A stretch of DNA of 46,630 nt from M55B177 sp034722275 (GTDB taxonomy: Bacteria > Chloroflexota > Dehalococcoidia > GIF9 > AB-539-J10). Positions within the stretch are counted from its first letter, which is position 1, and each line of letters begins with the position of its first letter. A program made the position numbers and the translations under genes. Under the pieces are notes generated by a model. It searched no databases. It was not told the origin of the DNA and was given only the letters and a program-made list of their open reading frames with translations. The stretch spans positions 1-46,630 of the forward strand of contig JAYENW010000011.1 in NCBI GenBank assembly GCA_034722275.1, in the 5' to 3' direction. Shown here piece by piece: positions 15,906 to 24,417 of the stretch.

Positions 15906-16421
15906 TCAGATGTTCTCTCCCTGGAATATACCTTGATATCCCTGAGCAGCCTCCCGATTTAAATGGAAGAAGACAAGTTGAGTAACTCTGGCGTCTCTAT
16001 ACAGGCGAAAACCCTTGGGATTGTGTACTAGTAGTAAGGACTGGGATCTTCCCGAGTATCCGGCGTCCCAAACTGCTGTGTGAATGCTGACGCCGCAGCG
16101 GAGAAGGCTGGAACGGGGCAAAGCCAAAGCCATAATATTGCTCGGGAGATGAACGACCTCGTTATATGTGATCAAGTAGCACCCTGCCGGCAAGTCTATG
16201 GCTCCTGAGTTATCAAAAGCCAGGAAGGAATTATGAGAAAGAACCCTGCTCTCATTTCTAAAGCCAATGCTACCGGGTGAAGAAAACAAGGCTATCAATT
16301 TCACAGTTAAGTCAATGCCATTGGGCTGGATTTGCTCCTGAATGTGAGGTGCACTCTCGACCAAAGGGGGTGCTGTGCTCAACAAAGCTTGAATATCCTC
16401 GCTTGTAAGAACTGATGGCAT
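15906..16421 (-). CDS. dUTPase / dCTP deaminase superfamily protein, probably dUTPase
   Basis: 171 residues. The motifs IQPNGIDLTV (31-40), PRSSLLRCG (102-110), AVWDAGYSGR (116-125), YRDARVTQLVFF (141-152) and terminal GYQG place it in the trimeric dUTPase/dCTP-deaminase fold. The glutamate that dCTP deaminases carry a few residues after the GYSG motif (in E. coli, VLEFYN) is not visible: the segment reads SQSLLLVHNP. dUTP hydrolysis is therefore more likely than dCTP deamination. It follows the transketolase C gene by 44 nt on the same strand. The 127 nt downstream, up to degV, show nothing recognisable. Confidence 0.75.
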   Translation of the reverse strand: MPSVLTSEDIQALLSTAPPLVESAPHIQEQIQPNGIDLTVKLIALFSSPGSIGFRNESRVLSHNSFLAFDNSGAIDLPAGCYLITYNEVVHLPSNIMALALPRSSLLRCGVSIHTAVWDAGYSGRSQSLLLVHNPKGFRLYRDARVTQLVFFHLNREAAQGYQGIFQGENI

Positions 16422-16465
16422 TTTATCTGCTGTATGAAGTCCTTGAATATATCCCTTGTTGTTTT

Positions 16466-17401
16466 TTATTTTATTTTGACTGCTGCTTTCACTGCCTTTT
16501 CAATATCTTTACTTGTGAGTCCATGCCTTTGAAACAACTCATCAGCCTTGCCTGATGAGGCATACCTATCTCCCAAATTGACAAAGCCCATAGGCACCGG
16601 TTTTTCCTTGGTGACTACCTGAGCAACTTTGCTGCCCAAGCCACCATGGGCTAGATGTTCTTCAGCAACGATGATAGTGCCTGTCTCCGAGGCTGCTCTA
16701 ACTATGGCTTCCTCGTCCAATGGTTTGAGGGTAGACATGTTGATTACACGACATTCTATGCCTTGTTTTGCCAGTGTATTTGATGCCTCCAAAGCTTTGG
16801 CTACCATGATACCGGCAGCCATGATGGTGGCATCCTTGCCTTCTCTCATGGTTACTGCCTTGCCTAGCGTGAAATGGTAATTCTCAGGAGAAACAAGAGG
16901 TGTTTTAGGACGACTCAGCCTGATATAGAAAGGCCCGTAGGTGTCTGCCGCCACTTTTACTGCTTCGGCAGTCTCTATGGCATCAGCGGGGACGACTATG
17001 CTAAAACCGGGAAGAGCGCAGTACAAAGCCAAGTCTTCGATAGCTTGATGAGAAGTGCCATCCTCTCCCACGGAGATGCCACTGTGGGTAGCGACAATTT
17101 TGACATTTAATTTTGTTTGAGAGAGGCACATTCTCAGTTGGTCGAAACAACGGCATGAAGCAAAGATGGCAAAAGTGCTGACAAAGACAACTTTTCCTGA
17201 AGCAGCTAGCCCGGCAGCTATGCCGATCATGTTTTGTTCTTCTAAACCGCAGTCGAAGAAGCGCAGAGGAAACTCTTGAGCGAAGTAGCGAGTCATGGTT
17301 GATGGGGATAAGTCAGCATCCAGAACAACGATGTCTGAATTTTGCTTCCCTAATTGCAGTAAAGTCTTACCGTAAGTTTCTCGCGTAGATGCTTCAATCA
17401 C
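16466..17401 (-). CDS. Transketolase, C-terminal subunit
   Basis: 311 residues covering the pyrimidine-binding and C-terminal domains of transketolase: VVLDADLSPSTMTRYF, the catalytic-glutamate region RFFDCGLEEQNMIGIAAGLAASG (residues about 49-71), and THSGISVGEDGTSHQAIEDLALY. The start is GTG 17401 with GAAAGG 8 nt upstream. With the N-terminal subunit it forms a split transketolase, common in archaea and many anaerobes, that moves two-carbon units between sugar phosphates. A DXP synthase half is unlikely given the transketolase-like phosphate-site motifs. Confidence 0.92.
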   Translation of the reverse strand: MIEASTRETYGKTLLQLGKQNSDIVVLDADLSPSTMTRYFAQEFPLRFFDCGLEEQNMIGIAAGLAASGKVVFVSTFAIFASCRCFDQLRMCLSQTKLNVKIVATHSGISVGEDGTSHQAIEDLALYCALPGFSIVVPADAIETAEAVKVAADTYGPFYIRLSRPKTPLVSPENYHFTLGKAVTMREGKDATIMAAGIMVAKALEASNTLAKQGIECRVINMSTLKPLDEEAIVRAASETGTIIVAEEHLAHGGLGSKVAQVVTKEKPVPMGFVNLGDRYASSGKADELFQRHGLTSKDIEKAVKAAVKIK

Positions 17402-17445
17402 TGGAATTGCCTTTCATCCATATTATCGCGCTCACAATTATAACG

Positions 17446-18285
17446 CTATTTCAGTTCTTGTAATGCTCTTTCGGCTTCTTCTGTAGTGGGTGCCTTGCCA
17501 TGAAATGCTGCATTATTTTCCATAAAGCTGACGCCTTTGCCTTTCACGGTATGAGCAATAATGACCGTGGGCTGATTATTCTTGGCTTCTTCCAGGGCAG
17601 CGATAATCTGGTTGAAATCATGCCCGTCTATCTCGATAACATGCCAGCCAAAGGCTTGCCATTTTTCACTTAGAGATTCGAGGTTCATGATGTCTCGAGT
17701 CCAGCCAGTAAGTTGCATTCCATTACGGTCTATGATTGCTGTTAAGTTATTCACTCTGAAATGGGCTGCTGATAAAGCTGCTTCCCAGGTTTGTCCTTCA
17801 TCACATTCTCCATCACTGAGCAGAACATAAGTCCAGTAATCTTTTGAATCCAGCTTAGCATTCAAGGCAACACCGATGGCGAAGGATAACCCCATGCCTA
17901 AAGAGCCAGCCGACATTTCCACGCCCGGAGTAAGATTTCTATCAGTGTGCCCCTGCAGTCGGCTATCTATTTTTCTCAATGTTTTTAGTTCCTCTATTGG
18001 GAAATAACCACTTTCTGCCAGTGCGGCATATAAAATTGGAGCGGCATGCCCTTTGCTCAATATGAAGCGGTCACGCTCTTGCCATTGTGGTTTTTGGGGG
18101 TTATAGCGCATAACTTTAAAATAGAGTGCAGTTATGATGTCGGTTGCTGATAGAGAACCACCAGGATGACCACTGCCTGCTGTAGCTATCATTGTGATTA
18201 CATGACGGCGCAGTCTCTTAGCCATTCCCTCGAGCTGGGGGACAGTGAGATTAAAAATATTTTGTGAAGCCAGTCCTAAAGACAT
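17446..18285 (-). CDS. Transketolase, N-terminal subunit
   Basis: 279 residues forming the thiamine-diphosphate domain: ATAGSGHPGGSLSATDIITALYF (residues about 34-56), RDRFILSKGHAAPILYAALAESG, and the cofactor motif LLSDGECDEGQTWEAALSAAH. It lies 44 nt upstream of the C-terminal half and would be co-transcribed. A transaldolase of the FSA type is encoded at 22208, so both enzymes of the non-oxidative pentose phosphate shuffle are nearby. A promoter with a 2-3 nt predicted leader lies just upstream of the ATG. Confidence 0.93.
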   Translation of the reverse strand: MSLGLASQNIFNLTVPQLEGMAKRLRRHVITMIATAGSGHPGGSLSATDIITALYFKVMRYNPQKPQWQERDRFILSKGHAAPILYAALAESGYFPIEELKTLRKIDSRLQGHTDRNLTPGVEMSAGSLGMGLSFAIGVALNAKLDSKDYWTYVLLSDGECDEGQTWEAALSAAHFRVNNLTAIIDRNGMQLTGWTRDIMNLESLSEKWQAFGWHVIEIDGHDFNQIIAALEEAKNNQPTVIIAHTVKGKGVSFMENNAAFHGKAPTTEEAERALQELK

Positions 18286-18294
18286 TTCGCCAGA

Positions 18295-18324
18295 ATTGTA
18301 ACTTAAATGAGCTTGTTGTGTCTA
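18295..18324 (-). promoter_or_regulatory. Predicted sigma-70 promoter of the split transketolase operon
   Basis: Minus strand: TAGACA (18319-18324, 5 of 6), an 18-nt spacer, TACAAT (18295-18300, 5 of 6). The expected start is near 18288, two or three bases before the ATG at 18285, so the mRNA would be almost leaderless. Confidence 0.55.
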
Positions 18325-18384
18325 TGAGCCCTGCTTATCGATTGCCGACGAGAAAGTATAAGGGTTATGGTTAACTCACTCTTA

Positions 18385-18414
18385 TTGAGCGTGTCAATTT
18401 AACTGGTATATAAT
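18385..18414 (+). promoter_or_regulatory. Predicted promoter giving a leaderless amidohydrolase mRNA
   Basis: TTGAGC (18385-18390, 4 of 6), an 18-nt spacer and a perfect TATAAT (18409-18414). Seven bases after the -10 box is the A of the ATG at 18421. There is no Shine-Dalgarno upstream of that ATG. Confidence 0.6.
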
Positions 18415-18420
18415 GCACTG

Positions 18421-19269
18421 ATGATTATAGATTTTCATACTCATATATTCCCACCCTGGGTAAAAGAGAACCGCGATGAGTATGTCAAGCGCGACCCTTG
18501 TTTTGCTTTACTTTATTCCGATGCGAAAGCAAAGCTGGTAACCGCTGAAGAGCTTATCGCCAGTATGGATGAAGCTCATGTGGATTGCTCAGTCGTTTTG
18601 AATATCGGGTGGGTAAGTCATGAACTTTGTGTTGAAACCAACGATTATATTTTGGATTCTATATCGCGCTATCCAAACAGGCTTGTGGGCTTCTGTGTCA
18701 TTCAACCAAAAGCTGGAGATGCTGCCCTAAATGAAATGGAACGCTGTGCCCGGGCTGGAGCAAGAGGTATTGGGGAGATGAGGTCTGACATCCAGGACTT
18801 TGATTTAAGAGATAGGATTTCAATGAAGCCCCTGATTGATGTGGCAGTAGAGCGTAAGCTGATTCTTCTCACTCACTCTTCTGAGCCTGTAGGACATATG
18901 TATATTGGTAAAGGCAGCATTACCCCAGACATCCTATATTCCTTTGTGAGAGAATTCCCTGAGTTAACACTGGTTTGTGCTCATTGGGGTGGGGGTTTGC
19001 CTTTCTATGCTCTCATGCCAGAAGTGGCCGAAGCCATGACCAAAGTTTTCTTTGATACCGCGGCAACCATTTTTCTTTACCAGCCTCGGATTTTCAAACA
19101 GGTGCGCGATATCATCAGCAGTAGCAAAATACTCTTCGGCAGCGATTATCCTCTTATCTCTCAGAATAGAATAATTTCTCAAATCCAATCCCTTGATATT
19201 TCTCAAGAAGATAGAGATAACATTTTGGGGAATAATGCTCAGGCACTATTATCTGAGGAAAGGAAATGA
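18421..19269 (+). CDS. Amidohydrolase-2 family TIM-barrel metal-dependent hydrolase
   Basis: 282 residues. Metal ligands expected of the family are visible: HTH at residues 6-8, His152 (LLTHSSEP), His188 (VCAHWGGG) and Asp242 (LFGSDYP). The family includes decarboxylases and hydrolases of small carboxylated or amide substrates; nothing here fixes the substrate. It is the first gene of a pair with thpR, whose start overlaps its stop (ATGA). The ATG is the expected first transcribed base of a strong-looking promoter. Confidence 0.88.
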   Translation: MIIDFHTHIFPPWVKENRDEYVKRDPCFALLYSDAKAKLVTAEELIASMDEAHVDCSVVLNIGWVSHELCVETNDYILDSISRYPNRLVGFCVIQPKAGDAALNEMERCARAGARGIGEMRSDIQDFDLRDRISMKPLIDVAVERKLILLTHSSEPVGHMYIGKGSITPDILYSFVREFPELTLVCAHWGGGLPFYALMPEVAEAMTKVFFDTAATIFLYQPRIFKQVRDIISSSKILFGSDYPLISQNRIISQIQSLDISQEDRDNILGNNAQALLSEERK

Positions 19270-19874
19270 GCTTGTCCTCTGATTCAGGTAAAATTCGTTC
19301 TTTTATTGCTATTGAGTTGCCTGATGAGGTTAAAGATGGCTTGTCCAGGTTAAAAAGCAAGATGAGTAGCAGGGAGGGCACATTCGTTAAATGGGTAGAT
19401 ATTGATGAAATTCACCTGACATTGAAATTTTTGGGCAATATTTATTCTGAACAGATAGCTGAGATAGCTGAAGCTATAAAGGGAGCCAGTCAGGGGATCC
19501 ATCCATTTCAGCTGCGGATTTCAGGTTTGGGGGCCTTTCCTAATCTAAAACAGCCTCGGGTAGTTTGGGTTGGTGTTTTTGGTGAAACGGACAAGCTATT
19601 ACGGTTACAACAAAGCATTGACTCTGCCCTTCTCTTTTTGGGATTAGCCAAAGAGGAGCGCCCTTTTACTCCTCATCTAACTTTGGCTCGTGTTAGACAG
19701 GGTGCATCGTCTCTCCAAATTAAGGGTTTCAGTGATTTGGTAACATCTAGCAGTTTTGAAAATGACTGTTATTTTAAAGTTGAGTCGGTCAACCTGATGA
19801 AAAGCCAGTTAACACCACAAGGAGCTATCTACACTCGTCTTTCTTCAGCAAGGCTGGAAGTTCAAAAAATATGA
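19266..19874 (+). CDS. thpR: RNA 2',3'-cyclic phosphodiesterase (2'-5' RNA ligase family)
   Basis: 202 residues with the two HxTx motifs of the 2H phosphoesterase superfamily, HLTLKFLG (about 51-58) and HLTLARVRQG (about 137-146), and the starting block IRSFIAIELPDEV. The enzyme opens 2',3'-cyclic phosphate ends of RNA; its cellular target in bacteria is unclear. The ATGA overlap with the amidohydrolase gene and the GAGGAAAGGA Shine-Dalgarno show coupled translation. Confidence 0.94.
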   Translation: MSLSSDSGKIRSFIAIELPDEVKDGLSRLKSKMSSREGTFVKWVDIDEIHLTLKFLGNIYSEQIAEIAEAIKGASQGIHPFQLRISGLGAFPNLKQPRVVWVGVFGETDKLLRLQQSIDSALLFLGLAKEERPFTPHLTLARVRQGASSLQIKGFSDLVTSSSFENDCYFKVESVNLMKSQLTPQGAIYTRLSSARLEVQKI

Positions 19875-19906
19875 AATCTCCTTTGTTTGATACAAGAACG
19901 TTGCTG

Positions 19907-19935
19907 TTGAATGCAGTTACGCAATGTGATATCCT
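19907..19935 (+). promoter_or_regulatory. Candidate promoter of the small helical protein gene
   Basis: TTGAAT (19907-19912), a 17-nt spacer, TATCCT (19930-19935, 4 of 6). A GAAGGAGG Shine-Dalgarno follows before the ATG at 19968, so this gene has a conventional leader, unlike the amidohydrolase gene. Confidence 0.4.
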
Positions 19936-19967
19936 ACACTTAAGATCTTTTGAAGGAGGACTATTAG

Positions 19968-20417
19968 ATGAGAGCAATTGCCGATAAGTTGCTGGATCTT
20001 TGTGAAAGCCATGCTGAGGAAATTGCTCAACAATGGTGTAAATATTTGACTACCAGTTCGAGGACTTCATCATACCGCCGTATCCCCAAGGAAAAGTGTA
20101 TTCATCAAGCAGTCTTTCTTTATAAGAATCTAAAGCAGATGTATTTCAGTGATAATCCCTATGAGGAAGTAGTGCGATTTTTGGAGCAATCACAATATGT
20201 AGAAGATATATATGGCAGAGGCATTCCCCTGCATGAAGGCATTTATGCACTGATTATGATGAGAAGAGAGATCTGGGTTTTTGCTGATTTCCAGGCGTTG
20301 TTTACTACTATGGTTGACATGCATCGAACTGCAGAAACAATTAATCGGACGATACTCTTGTTTGATTATGCCATGTATATTGTGACCCAGAAGTATCAGG
20401 AAATGGCTAAAGGTTAA
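19968..20417 (+). CDS. Small all-helical protein, possibly RsbRD N-terminal-like
   Basis: 149 residues, predicted all-alpha, soluble. The start (AIADKLLDLCESHAEEIAQQWCKYL) and the later helical repeats (EEVVRFLEQSQYVEDIYGRGIPLHEGIYALIMMRREIW) recall the RsbRD N-terminal / globin-sensor-like domain of stressosome proteins, but there is no STAS domain attached. I do not recognise it with certainty. The Shine-Dalgarno is excellent (GAAGGAGG), so it is a real gene. It stands alone between thpR and pyrG with its own candidate promoter. Confidence 0.65.
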   Translation: MRAIADKLLDLCESHAEEIAQQWCKYLTTSSRTSSYRRIPKEKCIHQAVFLYKNLKQMYFSDNPYEEVVRFLEQSQYVEDIYGRGIPLHEGIYALIMMRREIWVFADFQALFTTMVDMHRTAETINRTILLFDYAMYIVTQKYQEMAKG

Positions 20418-20479
20418 CTTACTTGGAAAGTTCACTTGAGTATTTACTTGATTAAGTTACTGTGTTGCTGTACGCGCAC

Positions 20480-20508
20480 TTGACAGTTTTTTCCTTACTT
20501 CTTATACT
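20480..20508 (+). promoter_or_regulatory. Strong predicted sigma-70 promoter of pyrG
   Basis: TTGACA (20480-20485, perfect), a 17-nt spacer, TATACT (20503-20508, 5 of 6). It gives a leader of about 57 nt. The leader does not begin with a run of G as in the Bacillus pyrG reiterative-transcription control. Confidence 0.7.
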
Positions 20509-20571
20509 AAGATAAACCTTAAGTCATATCTTACTTTGATGTTTAGCCTTTAGTTACTTTCCCAGGTAGCA

Positions 20572-22203
20572 ATGAGCAAGTATATTTTTGTTACCGGTGG
20601 CGTAGTCAGTTCTGTAGGTAAGGGAATTTCGACAGCCTCTATTGGTAAGTTATTGAAAAATCGTTCAGTATCTGTCTCAGTGCAGAAGCTTGATCCTTAT
20701 TTGAATGTTGACCCCGGCACGATGTCTCCTTATCAGCATGGTGAAGTATTTGTTACTAAAGACGGGGCTGAGACCGATTTGGATTTAGGTCATTATGAGA
20801 GATTCATTGGGGTGGAATTGACCCAGGCATCTAATGTTACTTCAGGTCAAGTTTACTCTGCAGTGATAGCACAGGAAAGGAGGGGAGATTTCTTAGGGGG
20901 CACGATTCAGGTAGTGCCGCATGTAACCAATGAGCTGAAAAGAAGAATCAGGGAGGCGGCTGAGATATCTCACGCTGAGGTACTCATTGTCGAAGTTGGG
21001 GGCACCGTAGGAGATATCGAGGGACAGCCATTTCTTGAGGCTATAAGGCAAATGAGAAAGGATGAGGGGAGAGATAATGTGCTCTACATTCATGTCACTT
21101 TTCTGCCTTATATTGCTGCCACTAATGAATTGAAAACGAAGCCGACACAGCACAGCGTTAACGAACTGAGAAAAATGGGTATTCAGCCCGATGTTATATT
21201 GTGTCGTAGTGATAAAGAGATATCCTCGGGAATAAAGGATAAAATATCGCTTTTTTGTGATGTTGATAAAGAAGCAGTTATTCCGCTGGTTACCAGTGAA
21301 ACTATTTACGAAGTGCCTTTGTTGCTAGAAGATGCCGGATTGGGGGAATTTATTGTTAATCATTTAAAGTTGAAAGCAAAGGATAGCAATCTTGGTGAGT
21401 GGCGGGAATTGGTAGCTAAGCTGAAGGCTCCTAAAGAGCCGGTAACAATTGGGCTGGTGGGTAAATATGTGGAGCTTCAAGATGCCTATTATTCTGTACG
21501 TGAGGCATTGTGTCACGCTGCCTTGGCTCATGACTGTGAGATAAACATAAAGTGGCTTGATTCTGCAAATTTAGAAAATGGGGATGAGGTGGAGCTCAAG
21601 CAGGTTCAAGGTATAATAGTTCCTGGCGGCTTTGGTTATCGCGGGATTGAGGGTATGATAAGGGCAGCTACATTTGCCAGAGAGAATAAAATCCCTTACT
21701 TTGGCTTATGTCTGGGAATGCAAGTTATGGTTATTGAATTCGGTCGTGAAGTTTTCCACAGCCAAAATGTTAACTCTACGGAATTTGATGCTAATACTGC
21801 CTATCCGGTGATCAGTCTTCTTCCTGACCAGCATGATATCAAAAATATGGGAGGGACTATGAGACTGGGGACTTATCCTTGTCATTTAGTATCTGGAACA
21901 AAGGTAGCTGAAGCCTATGAGAGCGAAGTTGCCTATGAGCGCCATCGTCACCGCTTTGAATTCAATAATACCTTTCGTCAGCCGCTGAAAGAGGCTGGGC
22001 TTATACCCTGTGGGCTGTCTCCAGATGGGGTTTTGGTTGAAATTGTTGAGCTGAAGGACCATCCTTGGATGATTGCTTGTCAGTTTCATCCTGAGTTCAA
22101 ATCACGCCCTGATTCTCCCCACCCCTTATTCTTGGATTTTGTTAAGGCTGCCAGGAAAACAGTTGTTGAAGGTGCTCAAGTGAAGTTGTTTTACTCTAAT
22201 TAG
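20572..22203 (+). CDS. pyrG: CTP synthase
   Basis: 543 residues, standard. The amidoligase domain opens with KYIFVTGGVVSSVGKGI and carries KLDPYLNVDPGTMSPYQHGEVFV. The class-I glutamine amidotransferase domain has its nucleophile Cys380 in GLCLGM and the HPE motif in CQFHPEFKSRP. It makes CTP from UTP, ATP and glutamine. It heads a run with the transaldolase gene (4-nt gap), rho and a small Cys4 gene. The Shine-Dalgarno is weak (AGG). Confidence 0.98.
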   Translation: MSKYIFVTGGVVSSVGKGISTASIGKLLKNRSVSVSVQKLDPYLNVDPGTMSPYQHGEVFVTKDGAETDLDLGHYERFIGVELTQASNVTSGQVYSAVIAQERRGDFLGGTIQVVPHVTNELKRRIREAAEISHAEVLIVEVGGTVGDIEGQPFLEAIRQMRKDEGRDNVLYIHVTFLPYIAATNELKTKPTQHSVNELRKMGIQPDVILCRSDKEISSGIKDKISLFCDVDKEAVIPLVTSETIYEVPLLLEDAGLGEFIVNHLKLKAKDSNLGEWRELVAKLKAPKEPVTIGLVGKYVELQDAYYSVREALCHAALAHDCEINIKWLDSANLENGDEVELKQVQGIIVPGGFGYRGIEGMIRAATFARENKIPYFGLCLGMQVMVIEFGREVFHSQNVNSTEFDANTAYPVISLLPDQHDIKNMGGTMRLGTYPCHLVSGTKVAEAYESEVAYERHRHRFEFNNTFRQPLKEAGLIPCGLSPDGVLVEIVELKDHPWMIACQFHPEFKSRPDSPHPLFLDFVKAARKTVVEGAQVKLFYSN

Positions 22204-22207
22204 GAAG

Positions 22208-22882
22208 ATGAAGTTATTTTTAGATACTGCTAATATAGAGCACATTCGCTACGGAGTGGAATTGGGAGTGATTAGTGGGGTGACCACTAATCCCAGCCTT
22301 GTATCCCGAGAGGGCAGTATTGATTACCGGGAACTGGTTAAGGAAATCTGCTCTATTGTCCCTGGGCCAGTATCTGCGGAGGTGTTGAGTCAAGATGCAT
22401 CGGGGATGATAGCTGAAGCCAGAGAAATAGCCCAGTGGGCGGAAAATGTTATAATTAAAATACCTGCCAGTCTCGAAGGAGTAGAGGCTACTTCAGCACT
22501 TGCCAAGGAAAACATAAAGGTCAATTTTACCTTGTGTTTTTCCTTAAATCAGGCTATGTTGGGGGCAGCAGCGGGAGCTGCCTTTGTTAGCCCATTTGTG
22601 GGCAGGCTTGATGATATTGGTGAAGATGGCATGGGAGTGGTAGCTGATATTGTGGAATATTTGGAGTTCTATCAGATGCCCACTCAAGTGATAGCGGCTA
22701 GCATCAGACATCCTCAGCATTGTCTGGCGGCAGCTAAGGCCGGAGCGCATATTGCGACTGTACCCTATAAGATATTATTACAAATGATAAGGCATCCTTT
22801 GACTGATGTTGGTATTAAACGTTTCTTGGATGACTGGAAGAAGGTCTTTGAAAGTACAGCCATCAATAGAGAGCAGTCTTAA
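22208..22882 (+). CDS. Fructose-6-phosphate aldolase / TalC-type transaldolase
   Basis: 224 residues, the short FSA/TalC class. The start KLFLDTANIEHIRYG, the SGVTTNPSLV motif (23-32) and the Schiff-base lysine Lys84 in NVIIKIPAS are diagnostic. It is more likely to act as a transaldolase in the non-oxidative pentose phosphate pathway together with the split transketolase than as an aldolase; sequence alone cannot decide. AGGAAG precedes the ATG, 4 nt after pyrG. Confidence 0.94.
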   Translation: MKLFLDTANIEHIRYGVELGVISGVTTNPSLVSREGSIDYRELVKEICSIVPGPVSAEVLSQDASGMIAEAREIAQWAENVIIKIPASLEGVEATSALAKENIKVNFTLCFSLNQAMLGAAAGAAFVSPFVGRLDDIGEDGMGVVADIVEYLEFYQMPTQVIAASIRHPQHCLAAAKAGAHIATVPYKILLQMIRHPLTDVGIKRFLDDWKKVFESTAINREQS

Positions 22883-22963
22883 GGTCTATTCCTGTGGTCA
22901 TCATGTCTTAATCTTCTGCTTTCATACTGAGGGAAATCTTGAGAAAAAGAGAGTAGTATTATA

Positions 22964-24229
22964 ATGTTAAATCTAACTGAATTAGAGAATAAAACCCGAG
23001 ACGAATTAGAAGCGATTGCCAGAGAGCAAGACATCACTGGTTACTCCAACTTAAAGAAACCTGATCTCGTTTCCCATATTCTCAAATCTCAAACAGAGCG
23101 GGAAGGAAATTGGCTTGTGACTGGTGTCTTGGAGATCATGGATGAAGGTTATGGCTTCCTGCGTCAGGATACCTTCACACGTGGTGCCCACGATGTATAT
23201 GTATCTAATTCCCAGATACGTCGTTTCAATTTAAGAAATGGCGATTCTGTCTATGGACAAGCCAGGCGTCCCAAAGAAACTGAAAGGTACTATAGTCTGC
23301 TTCACGTGGAAAGCATCAACGGGCTTGATCCTGAGCTGGCTCGCACACGACGAAAGTTTGGCTCTCTGACGCCTGTATTCCCCGACAAGCTTATAAACCT
23401 GGAAACGACTCCCAATGAACTATCTACCCGCCTTATCAATTTAATATCCCCAGTAGGAAGAGGGCAAAGAGGACTTATTGTATCACCGCCCAAAGCGGGT
23501 AAGACTGTACTCCTCAAGAAAATTGCCAATGCTATCGCAGTAAATTATAACGATATTCACCTTATGATTTGCCTTATTGGCGAAAGACCTGAAGAGGTCA
23601 CCGATATGAAGAGGTCGGTAAAAGCTGAGGTTGTAGCTGCCACGTTTGATGAGCCTGTGGATGTGCAGACGCGGGTCGCTGAGTTGGCGCTGGAGAAGGC
23701 CAAAAGGCTGGTAGAAATCCGCAAAGATGTGGTCATTCTCCTCGATGGCATCACCAGACTAACCAGGGCTTATAATTTAGCCATACCTGCCAGTGGTCGT
23801 ACTCTATCAGGTGGTATCGACTCGGCAGCCTTACATCCTCCGAAGAAGTTCTTTGGTACGGCTCGCAATATTGATGAGGGTGGAAGTTTAACCATTATTG
23901 CCACTTGTCTGGTAGATACAGGTAGTCGTATGGATGACCTCATTTACGAAGAGTTTAAGGGAACAGGAAACATGGAACTTCACCTGGATAGAAAATTATC
24001 TGAGAAAAGAATCTTCCCTGCTATAGATATTGTGCCTAGTGGCACGAGGCGGGAAGAGCTTTTACTGGACGAAAATACTGTGAAACAGGTGTGGTTGCTG
24101 AGACGCATGGCCAGCATGATAGATACTGATTCCCCTAATCATGGAGAACTTACGGGGAGAATTCTTGAGAGGCTGGCCAAGACGCAGAATAATGCTGAAT
24201 TTCTGGCTACATTGTCCAAGAATATATAG
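22964..24229 (+). CDS. rho: Transcription termination factor Rho
   Basis: 421 residues, close to E. coli Rho and without the large N-terminal insertions of some phyla. The N-terminal Rho_N helices (ELENKTRDELEAIAREQDI) precede the cold-shock-like RNA-binding domain (GVLEIMDEGYGFLR, residues 54-67). The RecA-like ATPase has SPPKAGKT (174-181), and downstream VVILLDGITRLTRAYN and the GGIDSAALHPPKKFFGTARN loop. It acts as a hexameric RNA translocase. The gap from the transaldolase gene is 81 nt. Few intrinsic terminators are visible in the window, which fits reliance on Rho. Confidence 0.97.
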   Translation: MLNLTELENKTRDELEAIAREQDITGYSNLKKPDLVSHILKSQTEREGNWLVTGVLEIMDEGYGFLRQDTFTRGAHDVYVSNSQIRRFNLRNGDSVYGQARRPKETERYYSLLHVESINGLDPELARTRRKFGSLTPVFPDKLINLETTPNELSTRLINLISPVGRGQRGLIVSPPKAGKTVLLKKIANAIAVNYNDIHLMICLIGERPEEVTDMKRSVKAEVVAATFDEPVDVQTRVAELALEKAKRLVEIRKDVVILLDGITRLTRAYNLAIPASGRTLSGGIDSAALHPPKKFFGTARNIDEGGSLTIIATCLVDTGSRMDDLIYEEFKGTGNMELHLDRKLSEKRIFPAIDIVPSGTRREELLLDENTVKQVWLLRRMASMIDTDSPNHGELTGRILERLAKTQNNAEFLATLSKNI

Positions 24230-24237
24230 AGTTCATC

Positions 24238-24411
24238 ATGGGTGCTGAAGGTCCAAACTGGGCTTATAAAATCAAGCTTAAGGTGAAGAGAGCCCTGGGC
24301 ATGAACATTATCTTATGCGATAGCTGCCAATGGAACTGGCGCAGCGCCTGTTATCGTCCAGAGCGTCCCCATGCTACCTGGTGCCCTGATTACAAAAAGA
24401 AGGGGAAATAA
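24238..24411 (+). CDS. 57-residue Cys4 protein, probable zinc ribbon
   Basis: An ORF from ATG 24238 to TAA, 8 nt after rho and 6 nt before the end of the convergent thiolase gene. The protein has four cysteines, Cys27-x2-Cys30, Cys38 and Cys49, with a Trp/Tyr-rich core (CQWNWRSACYRP) and Lys-rich ends. The arrangement suggests a single small metal site. The N-terminal third is basic and helical. I do not recognise the family. The position and composition suggest a real gene translated with rho; the Shine-Dalgarno is weak. Confidence 0.6.
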   Translation: MGAEGPNWAYKIKLKVKRALGMNIILCDSCQWNWRSACYRPERPHATWCPDYKKKGK

Positions 24412-24417
24412 ATATTC

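Noticed and set aside
22270..22292. 9-bp perfect hairpin inside the transaldolase gene
   Set aside because: It overlaps the codons of the conserved SGVTTNPS motif, and about one such match is expected by chance in a window of this size.
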